A stretch of 62,000 nt of DNA from Gnetum montanum (Eukaryota; Streptophyta; Gnetopsida; Gnetales; Gnetaceae). Below are positions 33,890 to 44,093 of this stretch, piece after piece (position 1 is the first letter of the stretch; the number at the start of each line of letters is the position of its first letter). Position numbers and translations under genes: made by a program. Under the pieces are notes generated by a model that was not told where the DNA came from, did no database searches, and saw nothing but the letters and a program-made list of their open reading frames with translations. Location of the stretch: NCBI GenBank assembly GCA_015680685.1, contig MNCI01016028.1, positions 23,538 through 85,537 on the forward strand, read 5' to 3'.

Positions 33890-35100
33890 CCTATCATTCA
33901 ATATCTATATGATCAAAAAGTTGAGGGTAAGTCTTTAAAAAAACTCTATGTTTTCCTAGGTCTGTTTATCACAATTTGACCATTGAACAAGTACTTCGCT
34001 GATAGTTTTATTTCATAATTTCTTTGTTCATTGGTCTTTAATAGCAATGGGTTTTACTTCAAAGCTAGCGTTGGATCATAATGGCAAAGTATTCCAATCC
34101 AATATATATGGTACATCATTTTCATGAAATTTCTTTAACAAGATCACATGAAAAACTAGATGAATTTTTAAGGTTTTGAGAAGATTTAGTCGATATGCTA
34201 CTTCACCAATTCTTTTAGAGATTTTAAAAAGTCCACAAAATCTAGGTGCTAATTTAGTATATTTTCCCAATTTAAGAGAACTTCTAGTAGGTTTTACTCT
34301 TAATAATACTTGATCCCCTACTTGGAATTCTTTTTTAAGTCGATGTTGATCTACATACCCTTTATATTTGTCTTGGGCAGCTTGCAAATTTTTTTTAACC
34401 CTTGTGACAATGTTTTCCATTATTTTCATTTCTTCTTTCTTCCATTCCGCTCTTAAGGTTGGATCTGCCCAGGTTAATGGTGTACGACAATTACGTCCAT
34501 ATACTACTTCAAATGGTGTTCGATGTATAGAACCTTGATAATTGTTATTGTAGAAAAATTCTACCAAATGCAAATAATTATCCCATGTTTTTGGTTTACT
34601 CCCAACATAACTTCATAGGATATCTTCTAATATTCTATTCACTTGTTTAGTTTTTCAATCAGTTTCAGGATTATAAGATGTGCTAAATTTCAATTGAGTT
34701 CCAAGTTCTCTACAGAAATTTTTCCAAAATTTGGATATGAATTTAGGATCTCTATTCGAAGTGATAGATTTTGGACAACCATGTAATCTAAATACTTCTC
34801 GTACAAATTTTTGGGCTATTTATTTCACTGTGTTTGTAGATTTCAAAGCTATCAGATGTGCCATCTTTGATAGACGATCAATTAGTATGAAAATTGAGTC
34901 ATTTCCTTTTTTGGTTACTGCTAATCCCACAATGAAATCCATAGTGATATCTTTCCATTTCCAGGTTGGAACTTCCAAGGGTTATAATAATCCACTGGGT
35001 TTCCTTTGTTCAGCTTTTATTCTTTGACATGTTGGGAAATTTTTAATGTATGCAGACGCATCATTCTTCATTCTAGGCTAAAAATAAGATTTGCAAATTA
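33890..35100 (-). pseudogene. Integrase with chromodomain (element G)
   Basis: Zinc-binding and core parts (34610-35090) are stopped but readable: KNFPTCQRIKAEQRKPSG, MDFIVGLAVTKKGNDSIFIL, DRLSKMAHLIALKSTN and SITSNRDPKFISKFWKN. The catalytic Glu region, normally DGQTERVN, reads D-stop-KTKQVN, so Glu is Lys. The segment 34076-34573 is open for 165 codons: HLVEFFYNNNYQGSIHRTPF, ADPTLRAEWKKEEMKIMENI and LRVKPTRSSLKLGKYTKLAP. A chromodomain-like tail with two stops follows (SFEVKPIAIKDQ, TKKL, NKTISEVLVQWSNCDKQT), identifying a chromovirus. Chromodomains bind histone marks and steer insertion. Confidence 0.8.
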
Positions 35101-35934
35101 TCATATAGGTCTTAATATAACTTGGTGGTCCTACATATGGTACTTCATGTGCTTCACCCAATAATTTTAGTCTCCAATTTCCTTCTGGTATGTATCCTTT
35201 CATCAATAAACCATTAGAAGTGAGTTGGTATTGAGGCTCATCGGAAATGTTGGCTAAAATATTTTTAAAGTAAGGGTCTTGTTTCATTTGTTTCTTAATT
35301 TCTTCTTCCATAGGGGTCGTTACTACACCTATCATTAAATTCCACATTCGACTAAGGGCATCAACTACGACATTTTTTTTGCCAGGAACATATTTAATTT
35401 CAAAATCATATTCTACTGACAATTCTATCCATTTCCTTTGACGAGTATTCAAAATAGGTTGTCTTTGCAAATATTCTAAACTTTTATGATTCATTTTTAG
35501 TACAAACTTCTTTTCACAAGGATAATGTCTCCAAACTTTCAAAGCATGAACAATTGCTAGTAATTCTAAATCATGAGTTGAGTAATTTACCTCAGCTCCT
35601 TGTAATTTATGAGATTCATAACATACCACTTTATCTTCTTATAAAAGAACTGCACCGATTCCTATTCCACAAGCATCTGTGGATACTTCAAATGGTAGAT
35701 CTTCAACTAGAATTCTTAAAATAGGTGCTGTTGTAAGTAGCATCTTTAATCTAAGAAAAGATTCCTTGCATTTTTCATCAAATTTCAACTCACATTTCTC
35801 TTGCAAAAGGTCAGTTAATGGGGCTACCAAGGTAGAATAATCTTTAATGAAACGTCGATAAAAACCCACTAATCCTAAGAAGCTTCAAACTGCTGTAACA
35901 TCTTTTAATTCAGGCCAATCCTGGATCGCACTAA
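35078..35934 (-). pseudogene. RNase H region of pol (element G)
   Basis: Two open pieces separated by a stop at 35636-35638 (a Gln codon position, CAA to TAA). The first (35639-35869) holds GFYRRFIKDYSTLVAPLTDL and the start of RNase H, FEVSTDACGIGIGAVLL. The second (35078-35629) continues SHKLQGAEVNYSTHDLELLA, HYPCEKKFVLKMNHKSLEYL and KKNVVVDALSRMWNL, then the integrase N terminus. Catalytic Asp/Glu positions of RNase H (STDA, THDLELLA, VDALSR) look kept, but the usual Asp in the TDHKSL motif is Asn (MNHKSL). A further stop lies near 35885. Confidence 0.8.
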
Positions 35935-37122
35935 TTTTTCTGGATCCACTTGCAATCCTTTCTTGGAAACTATATGTCCTAAGTATGAGAATTCTTCCTT
36001 AAAGAGTTCACATTTACTCAATTTAGCTTTTAATTGATGTTCTTTAAGAATTTCCATTGTAGTTTTCAAATGTTCGATATGTGCTTCTCCTGATTTAGAA
36101 TAAACAAGTATATCATCCGTAAATACTATGATAAATTGATCAAGATATTTACAAAAAATATTATTCATTAATGCTATAAATGTTGCAAGTACATTAGTTA
36201 ATCCAAACGGCATCACAACAAATTCGTATAATCCATATATGGTTCTTAAAGCAGTTTTCTCAATATCTTTCTCCTTAATCCTTATTTGGTAATATCTTGA
36301 TTTTAAATCAACCTTTGAGAAATAACATACACCTATAAGTTGATCAAATAAATCATCAAATCTAGGTAAAGGATATGTATTTTTAATTGTCACTTTATTT
36401 AATGCTCTGTAATCAATGCATAATCTTAGAGTACCATCTTTCTTTTTGACGAATAAAACTGGTGCACCACAAGGTGATACGCTAGGTCTAATTTTCCCTT
36501 CTTCCAATAATTGATCTAATTGTACTTTTAATTCTCTTAATTCTGAAGTAGAAAATCTATAAGGAGCTTTTGAGATAGGTTGTGTACTAGAAAAAATATC
36601 AATAGCATGTTCAATAGTTATTTTTGGAGGTAATTCTCTAGTTTCACCAAATACTAAATCTTTATATTCTTTAAGTTCATTTGGGATCTCAACACTTGAA
36701 AGTTTTTGAGGTTGGATAACTTTAACCACCAACATTGTAGCATCTTTTTTGACTAATCTTTTAGCTTTCTTAATAGTTATTGTATGAATTTTCTTTGCTA
36801 TTCCTACCCTCCTTAGAACTTTGACTCCGTCAGTGGTTGGAACTTTTAAAATATGAGTTCCAAAGTGGGCAGTAACATTAAATTTTTGTAGGAAAGACAT
36901 TCCTAAAATTGCATCAACATCACCTAGTTCAAATTCAAAAAATTCATTAATGAAAGGCATATTTTGCAAAGTAAAGTTTATTTTTCCATACTTGGTATGT
37001 TTTCTCACCATTGTTCCATCTACTAGTTCTATCTTAATAATTTTCTTGGAAGGGAGACTTAATTGTAGTAAATTAATTAATTTTGGAGAAATAAAGTTAT
37101 CACTAACATCACTATCAATCAA
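35905..37122 (-). pseudogene. Protease-RT, 405 open codons (element G)
   Basis: Longest open frame of the window. The protease starts [20 protein letters not shown] (D-S-D-V where D-S-G-A is usual) and includes [20 protein letters not shown]. The linker carries [57 protein letters not shown] and [20 protein letters not shown] (first Asp kept), [18 protein letters not shown], then the active site [15 protein letters not shown] (both Asp kept, Thr unusual at the second position) and [20 protein letters not shown] one-base shift near 35938 breaks the link to RNase H. Young compared with its relatives, but not active. Confidence 0.85.
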
Positions 37123-38402
37123 AATTTAATTTTTATACCTTTAATTAGACCTTCAAAAATTAGTAAGGCAAATTGAAATTTTTGCAAACCTGATTTAGTT
37201 GATGTAGATATCTTCTTGATGGTTGTTGTAGCGGCTAAAATTTTTCCTTTGTTCATGTTTGTGTTTGGTTTCTAATTTCTGATTTGGTTGGTTCTTTGTA
37301 TTTTTTCTTGAAATTTTGGGAAATCTTGTTTAAGATGGTCCTCACCACAAAAGAAACATCTAGATCCTGGTTGAGCTTTTTTTATTGGTGTCTCTTCTAC
37401 CATTGCTTGTGTAAAAGGGCTTGGTCGAAAATTTACTTGTCGAAGGGTCACTTTTATCTAATTTGATTCCTCATAATCCTTAGCAATTCTATATGCTTCA
37501 TCAACAATTTGAGGATTATGGGCTTGCGTTTATAGACGTAATTGAGCATGTAATTCTTCAATGAATTTTGAAGCTAATTCTCCCTCATCTTGATGACTTA
37601 CATATTAAGAAAGATCACAAAATTCTTTGTAGTAATCATCTACGAATCATTTTCCCAACCTTAAGGAATCAAATCTCATTCTACTCTTTTTAAGAATTAA
37701 AACCAAATTTTAATTCAAAATCTCAACAAAAATTAAGCAAATTTGTAATCAAACCTTGAGATCTCAGCCCATTCCACCAGGTTGCTGCAAGTCCTCTTAA
37801 ATACAAGGAGATAACTTCTAGACATTCATGGCTTGACAAATTCAACATATCAAAGTAATTTTTCATTGTATAAAGTTAATCCTTTTCCTTAGTAGTAGAT
37901 CCAGGGGTTCCATCGTAATGATCTAATTTTACTTTTTTAGCATGCACTTGTGTCAATGATTCCCTGCATGGATTAAGCCAATTCTCATATCCTTCACTCT
38001 TGATTTCAGTTCTACAGTCTACAAGGTGGATTTCAATATCCTGTCCCTCAGGTGGAGGTTATGTTTGATGTGGATTCTTAATGGAAGGTTGATCTTGATG
38101 TTGTGCTCTAGGTAGACCATGGGTAGGATTGGAAGGTTGAATAAGATGGTTGGTTAATTACTTGATGGAGTTGGCAAAGGAATCTATATTTCCTTGTACT
38201 TTAAACCATTTATCCTCTAAATTTTGGACAATTTCTTAATTTCTTTAGACATATTTTGCATCTTTGCCCCGAATCCTTGGTTTGATTGTTGAAGTTCTTC
38301 TTGAACATCCCTGATCTTATTAATTTGTTCTTCAAGGGCATTCATTCAGTCATTGACTCGGGCTTCCATTTCTCTCTAATTTATTCTTCGGGTTCTAGAC
38401 AT
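37123..38402 (-). pseudogene. Gag of element G
   Basis: Start at ATG 38402 (MSRTRRIN then a stop), followed by a coiled-coil-like stretch (MNALEEQINKIRDVQEELQQ). The capsid core is at about 37500-38000 with stops. The nucleocapsid relic near 37310-37360 reads CFFCGEDHLKQDFPKF, a C-x2-C-x3-H-x4-C type knuckle with the last Cys changed to Phe. It ends just upstream of the protease frame. Collinear with gag of B and I. Confidence 0.65.
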
Positions 38403-38713
38403 TGGTAAGTTGAAGAAATCAAGTATGTTTGAGAATCCTTAGCCTCTATGGCCCTTTTATGGAATTCAAAATCGTTTAGTCAGTTGTGGAAGAAGTTGAA
38501 ATTGTTATGGATTTCTCATCGAATCCTAATTATTTTGGGACCTAAATTAAGGAATCAAAAGTTAAATTTCTGTAATCTAAAAGCTAAATTTAACCATTCC
38601 GTCGAGTCCAAAAAGTTTAAATCTATTAGAATTGGTTTTTGTTTGATTGAAAACAGACTTTGGATTCAAAAGTTATAGCTGTTTTAAGTTTCTCTAATTT
38701 TCACATTTTACAA

Positions 38714-38812
38714 GACTTCCCAAGAGGTCACCCATCCCAATTCTACTGTAGGACATGCACGCTTAATGATAAAATTTTTATTTAAGTTACTGCTGTAACA
38801 TCAATTTGTATT
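38714..38812 (-). repeat. 5S-rRNA-like module in leader (element G)
   Basis: Clearest of three copies. On the minus strand: TTAAGCGTGCATG, AGTAGAATTGGGATGG and GGTGACCTCTTGGGAAGTC, matching the second half of plant 5S rRNA at about 44 of 53 positions by eye against the consensus as I recall it. The 5' half, out to 38812 (TTACAGCAGTAACTTAAATA), is only weakly 5S-like. It stands in sense orientation about 310 bp before the gag ATG. Confidence 0.75.
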
Positions 38813-38949
38813 TTTGTAAATAATTGAGCACATATTTATTCTTAAACTAATACTAACGGCCCAATATTTTTTTTTATAAATTTCCATTAGTTGATAGGAA
38901 TATCAAAATTTCTGCCAATTGTCAAAAAAAATTTAATTTTTCTATCAAT

Positions 38950-39070
38950 TGACGGATGATGATGGGTGGCATGAAAAAGGTAGTGATAGGCAGCATAAGA
39001 GGTAGTGATGGGTAGTAGGGGAGGTGGTGATAGGCGACGTAGGAGGTAGTGATGGGCATTGTAGGCAGGC
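38950..39070. repeat. Short GC-richer minisatellite in leader of G
   Basis: Imperfect units like GGTAGTGATGGGCAGCGTAG occur about five times. The minus-strand frames here (38887-39246) are translations of the repeat and not supported as genes. Element B has no such block at the matching place (2940-3000). Confidence 0.6.
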
Positions 39071-39304
39071 GGCGACAACGAAAGCAAAAAAATAAAAAAT
39101 AAAAAATAAGAAATGAAAAATAGTAGCAAAAGAAAATGGCAAAAACATGATTTTTGTGGCCCTCCCTCTCCATGGCGATCGTGGTTGGCTATGGGTTGGC
39201 CGCAGCCTACCATAGCTGGCTGTAGGCTTGATCGTGGCCTAGCCATGGGCCAAATTTTTTTTATTTAATATATATATATATATGTTTTTAAAAAAATAAT
39301 ATTG

Positions 39305-39330
39305 GGGCTTGGGTTCAAACTCGAGACCTC
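39305..39330 (-). promoter_or_regulatory. tRNA-like B-box (element G leader)
   Basis: The minus strand reads AGGTCTCGAGTTTGAACCCA, near the pol III B-box consensus and in line with the motif at 3060-3090 in element B. Confidence 0.35.
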
Positions 39331-39661
39331 CAAGTTGATTTTCTTTTTTTTTCTTTTTTTCTTATATATATATAAAATTGTGCGTAAACCGAGAATGGTC
39401 ATATCTTACAAACCATTAGATTTTGATGAAATTGGTACCATTGAAATTGTCTTGAAGAGTACTTCACATTAAACTATAGATAACTTCACTTTAGTGAACC
39501 TAAAAATCATGAAATCAAAAAAATTAAATGTTACCTTTTTAAACAAAAAGTAAACGTTATCTTTTTCTTCTAAAAAAAAGTATATGTTAACTTTTATTAA
39601 ATTTTTTGTTACCTTAAGTTATACTTTCTATTTTCTTTTACTAATATTTCTATAATTATAT

Positions 39662-41886
39662 TATAAATATAAGAAGTAAGTTGATTTACTCATCATAACT
39701 AACAAAAGATTGTTTACAAAGAAGTTTTACTATTATAAAGAATTCATGGCTTTCAAATGTAAAATTTCTCCTTAAGCCCGTTCAAGTAGCTACTCTGTAT
39801 TGCCTAATAATATCTTTCTACACCAAAATAATGTTCTTACTACTTCCGATCAGGTTTGTAGCTTGCTTGGAAAGGATGGTTTTCAGTTTCTCACTACTAG
39901 ATTAGCTGATTTACTGGTTTTCCCAATTTTTAAACTTTCGTTTTGCAAGGGTGTTCTTATAGAGTGGTTTGAGTAATATGATAATAATAAAAGCATTGTT
40001 TTTCAATTAGTTTTTGGAGCGGTAATGATCCTTTCTTTTGATATCAAAGTAGTCTTAGGTTTTTAGCTAGGAGAGGATCCATTGATTCCTACAACTTGTC
40101 CTCCATAATTTAAATCTTTTTGTAAGATAGAATTATCCAATTATGTTGTTGATTCTGTCATTCGCAAAAACCAATTCGTTTGTAAAAATTTCATTAATGA
40201 TGCTTATTTTGACTTATGTTTATTCATCAGTAGCAAGGTTTTATGGTATAGAAAACAATCCAATGTTAGTTTTTATTCTATTTTCATACTTCATGGTGCC
40301 ATAATCGGTAGGGTTTATGATTGGTCGATGTCATGTTTCTCTACTTTTTATACTGCTATGACCAAAATTTCTATTGCCCACCAACATCCTTTAAAATCCT
40401 ATACTTTATGTTGTATACCTTTGATCATGTGTATGATCTTAAGTTATGATTATCCCAAAATTTTTTTTACTTGTTACAATCCTTGATTGTGCCTTGAATT
40501 TCTTGAAGATAAGAGGGTTATAAGTAGTAAGATTATGGGTGCCCAAAAAGGTCAATTGGCTTTATAGCAATCTTGGAGTCAAGAAGAAATCAGTGAGGTA
40601 GTTTCATGTTTTTTTTATTATTTCCTTATTTCTTAATTATGTCTTTTTATTTTATGTATTTGACAGTGTAATCTGGGTTGCAAAATGAACCAATGTAGAG
40701 TGCTGAATCTACACAAGTTGAAGAAATTCAAGGTATTTCAACCTTTGGTATAGTTCAACCGCAAGAACAAATCATAGTTCCTTCTTCCAAGGTATATATT
40801 TAAATATAATTTACTAAATTAAATGTCTTATCTATATTTTTATATTTTATTTTATTAATAATAATAATAATAATAAATTTATTTTGTAGAGACAATGTAC
40901 TGGGCAAGGTTCTAGTAGTCCAATAGTTATAAGACAATCAACCCAACAACAGACTCAACAACAATCCCAACCAACTTCTCAACAAGGTTCAAGATGTGAT
41001 AAGGGAAAGCAACTAGAGGTAGGTTTTAATTATTTGAATACTTTCTTTTTTTCCTTGTATAACATTAATAATAATTTAATATTTTTTATGTTGCAAAGGT
41101 CTATGGAGTGACAGTACTTTATTTGAGAGATGGATAGAGGTGATGCAGGTGCTACTTCTACACACACTCCTATTCCACCACCACCTAGATCACCACTCAT
41201 ACCTTCTTTTCGTTCAACACCTAGAAGAGGTTCCCTTCCACAGGCAACACCAACAACAATTTCTAAATCTATTCTATGGTTTCTTCTTTATCTATCTCTA
41301 TTTCTTCTTATTCTATGGGAAAGATAGTGGCGGTTGTTGAGGAAGAACTTATGCTTCTTCGGCGTATTAATCAACGAATTTTAGACAACAAACCCTATTC
41401 TATTCGTGAGGATGTATATCATCTACAGGAGTCACAATTATGCAATTTCAAGGTAGATTATGATTTAGTATAGGCTAGACTTCCATCATCTTGGCATCCA
41501 ATTCTTGAGGAGGCTCTAGATGCTATACAAAATCTGGAGCAACTCTTAGGAGAGTTAGAATATATTTTTCTCTCTTTTCTCTTTTTGGTTTGTTGATTTA
41601 TTCATAACTCATAATTTAAATTTTATTTCTATAGAGAAAGGAAAAAGAATGGCAAAGAGACATGGATTATCGATCAATACAAATGGAAATGTTGAAGACT
41701 CAACTTCAAAGAAAAGAGGAATCAACAGCTGCAGCAAGACATGTGACTGAATATATTAAATAGCTATGTGATGGACTAGTTGGATGTAAAGTAGTGCTTA
41801 GCAAAGTAGATGCCACTACTGAAGAGAGAGAATGCCAATTGAAGATAGTTATAGATCTTCTTGAATCATTTGGTCATAACAAATAA
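39662..41886 (+). pseudogene. Spliced opposite-strand gene in leader (element G)
   Basis: Antisense to element G. TATAAATA at 39662 and ATG at 39746. Inferred exons: 39746-40597, 40667-40791, 40890-41018, 41099 to about 41545, 41635-41886. Introns 1-3 have GT...AG ends with T-rich 3' tracts (TTTTATTTTGTAG, TGTATTTGACAG). The fourth donor is lost: GTTAGAATAT replaces the GTTAGGTAAGTAG of element B. Exon 1 encodes FQFLTTRLADLLVFPIFKLS and LIPTTCPPFKSFCKIELSNY; exon 4 is Pro/Ser-rich, then EEELMLLRRINQRILDNKPY; exon 5 is charged and ends KIVIDLLESFGHNK. AATAAAATAAA follows at about 41968. Several stops. I do not recognise the protein. Confidence 0.62.
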
Positions 41887-42080
41887 TTATAGTTGTCCCT
41901 TTTCTTTATTTTCCCATTCTACCTCCTTTTTCTTTAATGATGTACTTCCTCTTTGTTCCTTTTGATAATAAAATAAAATAATATTTTCCTACATGTTGTT
42001 ATTTTTCTTAAATGTACTTGTGTTCTATGATAATAATAAAGTAAGGTTTTTCTTTTATTTTGATTCCTGAATCATGGTTT

Positions 42081-42092
42081 GCTTTGATACCA
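42081..42092 (-). other. Primer-binding site of element G
   Basis: The minus strand reads TGGTATCAAAGC, two bases from the LTR: one difference from the initiator-Met primer site TGGTATCAGAGC common in plant LTR elements. Confidence 0.85.
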
Positions 42093-42094
42093 AA

Positions 42095-42421
42095 TGTGAC
42101 ATCCCATTCCCATATGTCATAAAAATATGAATGCCTAATTTATTATATTCATCATGGATGACATATCGAAAAGATTATAAACACTTAAATAATGAATTAA
42201 TTAGCAAATAAATAATTAATACTAAAAAACTAAGTAAGGAAAGAAAAATGGAAAAGTTGTATTAATGGAAGAGAGTACTGTAATGCCCTTTTGGGTTGTC
42301 TTCCTATGCCACTTAAGCCTTAGAGGCAATCTGGCATTGCCACCATGGTTAGGTCTATAACCCAGCCAGAAGGGTGGGCCAGTCCCCTTCTTGTCCCACT
42401 TAATTCAGCTCCCATGCCTCT
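42095..42421 (-). repeat. 5' LTR of element G, truncated
   Basis: TGTGACATCCCATTCCC onward matches the first roughly 325 bp of the LTR at 33199. Cut at 42421/42422 by the family-T LTR of element H; the rest is not found on the other side. Confidence 0.85.
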
Positions 42422-43433
42422 TGATGATTAGTGGGGTACCCCTATGCTCAACCATATGAATATGAGCATTTCACACATGATCCAGTTGAATTCCAAGGAC
42501 TAAGTGCTTATGCTTCCTTGTGGAACAAGGATAGGTTGGTTGATCGTTATCTTCTCAAACTTACTTGTATGTCACAATTGTATGGTTAAGTAAGCTTGAG
42601 ACATATGATTTTTATATCTTTTATGTTTTTACGTCCTATGCTAATAGGAAAGGAGAGAGGTAACTAAGTAACTAATTTAACTTAACTATTCATTAACTAA
42701 GTTCTAACTAATCCCAAAACCAGCATTCATTCTCACTTGCCGTACACATCCTGAACCAGTGCAACACTAATGGGATTACCAAATGCTAATCGTTACTGGG
42801 TTACTAAGTGTTATACGTATGCTCGAAGTGATTGTACTAAGTGTAATTTAATGATTTTCTTAATTGATCAAAATAAATTTCTATGCTAATAACATAAATG
42901 TAAAGTGCATAAAATGAAATAAATACATAAGAAAATAAAATAAAAGAAATGTGTAAGAAAAGAATTCTCAAGTGTTGCAAGGATGAATCAAAGAGCTTGT
43001 CTTTATTGCCATACACAAGGTGTGCGTAGGTACACAATGCTCGAATAAAGATCTGTCCACACTTAGACCTCCTACTGCATGCACTTGGAAAATACTCTAA
43101 CTTTCAAACAGACTACAAGAGTTTTGCTACTTGATTTCTAAAAGATTTTTTTTTCAATTATGAGCCTGGGCACTATATTTATAGGCTTGGGAGCAACTAC
43201 TGTAATAATTAGAGTAACCACTCTAATAATTAGAATAAACCACTAGAGTAACTGCTCTAATAATTAGAATAGACTTCTAGAGTAATTGCTCTAATAATTA
43301 GAATAAACAACTAGAGTAACTTCTCTAATAATTAGAATAAATCACTAGAGTAACTGCTCTAATAATTAGAATAAACTGCTAGAGTAACTGCTCTAATAAT
43401 TAGAATAACTACTCGAGTAACCTGCTCTCATCA
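42422..43433 (-). repeat. Family-T LTR with minisatellite (element H)
   Basis: 1012 bp from TGATGATTAGTGGGGTACCC to CTCTCATCA. Longer than the other LTRs. The minus-strand TATA is near 43168-43178. Upstream of it, where its relatives carry CGATATCG palindromes, this copy has a 34-bp tandem array. Confidence 0.85.
43195..43425. repeat. 34-bp minisatellite in LTR of H
   Basis: About seven units of ACTAGAGTAACTGCTCTAAT plus AATTAGAATAA, with small changes. Each unit contains the near-palindromic AGAGTAACTGCTCT. It fills the U3 start of the LTR. Confidence 0.85.
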
Positions 43434-43681
43434 TACCCCCATGACTGAATGAAAACTCGTCCTCGAATTCCTTACAAAATATTGGGAAAGTATGAGATTA
43501 TTAACTAATTGAACACTACCCATGCAAGTCCTGCCTAGATTGCATAGCACTACCGATGTCCTTGCTCTAGCAACTATCCCTACTCACAGTGACAGGAAAA
43601 TGTTTTCTAGAGAATTGAAAAAATTTCATCTTTTATCTCATTAGTTTAAATTATGATGCAAGAAAACTTATTTTTAAAAAG

Positions 43682-43778
43682 GAAATGTGATATTGTGGTA
43701 ACAAGTAAGATAGGAATTCTATAATTAAGCACACTCGACTTGGAGTAGTACTCGGATGGATGACCTCTAAGGAAGTCT
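43682..43778 (+). repeat. 5S-rRNA-like module in leader (element I)
   Basis: Plus strand: AATTAAGCACACTCGACTTG, GAGTAGTACTCGGATGG and ATGACCTCTAAGGAAGTC. The 5' part (GGAAATGTGATATTGTGG, GGAATTCTATAATTAAGC) suggests that a nearly full-length 5S-like unit was captured. Third copy at the same place and sense relative to gag. Confidence 0.7.
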
Positions 43779-44093
43779 CAAAAATCATAAAATTTTATAA
43801 ACTTAAAATTACCATAAATTTTGATTTTGGAGTCTTTTTTTCAACAAAAAAAATTAATTTCAATAGATTTAATCCTTTTGAACACTATGGAATGGTTAGA
43901 TTTAGCTTTTAGATAATTGAAAATTAGTTTTTCAAGCCATCATTTAGGATCCCAAAACAAATTAGGATTCCATGGTCAATAGAAGTTTATGACAGTTCTA
44001 GCCTCTCTTGGAATCAACTAATTATCTCAAGACCCATAAAGAAAGCCAATGAGGCCAAGAATTTTCAACACACTTGATTTCTTCAAATTACCA

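Larger units (their letters stand above)
33199..42421 (-). mobile_element. Chromovirus copy 2 (element G)
   Basis: The best-preserved chromovirus here. Minus strand: 5' LTR (42095-42421, cut by H), iMet-type primer site, leader with opposite-strand gene and 5S-like module, gag, protease, RT, RNase H, integrase with chromodomain, polypurine tract, 3' LTR (33199-33712). It lies in the 3' LTR of element D, so it is younger than D. The target duplication cannot be checked because the right flank is lost. Confidence 0.85.
42422..43640 (-). mobile_element. Truncated family-T element H
   Basis: A 3' LTR (42422-43433), polypurine tract (43434-43442) and about 200 bp of internal sequence similar to element F at 22273-22400. 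It then stops abruptly at chromovirus copy I. The primer site, gag, pol and second LTR are gone. Confidence 0.75.

Noticed and set aside
38887-39246. Three overlapping minus-strand frames, one of 119 codons
   Set aside because: They translate a short tandem repeat and flanking low-complexity DNA; no start context, domain or conservation in element B.
40850-40880. (TAA)n run as a separate element or regulatory site
   Set aside because: A simple microsatellite inside inferred intron 2; no further meaning visible.
43723-43778. Functional 5S rRNA gene
   Set aside because: Only part matches well, the 5' half is worn, and there is no T-run terminator or tandem array; it is a derived module.
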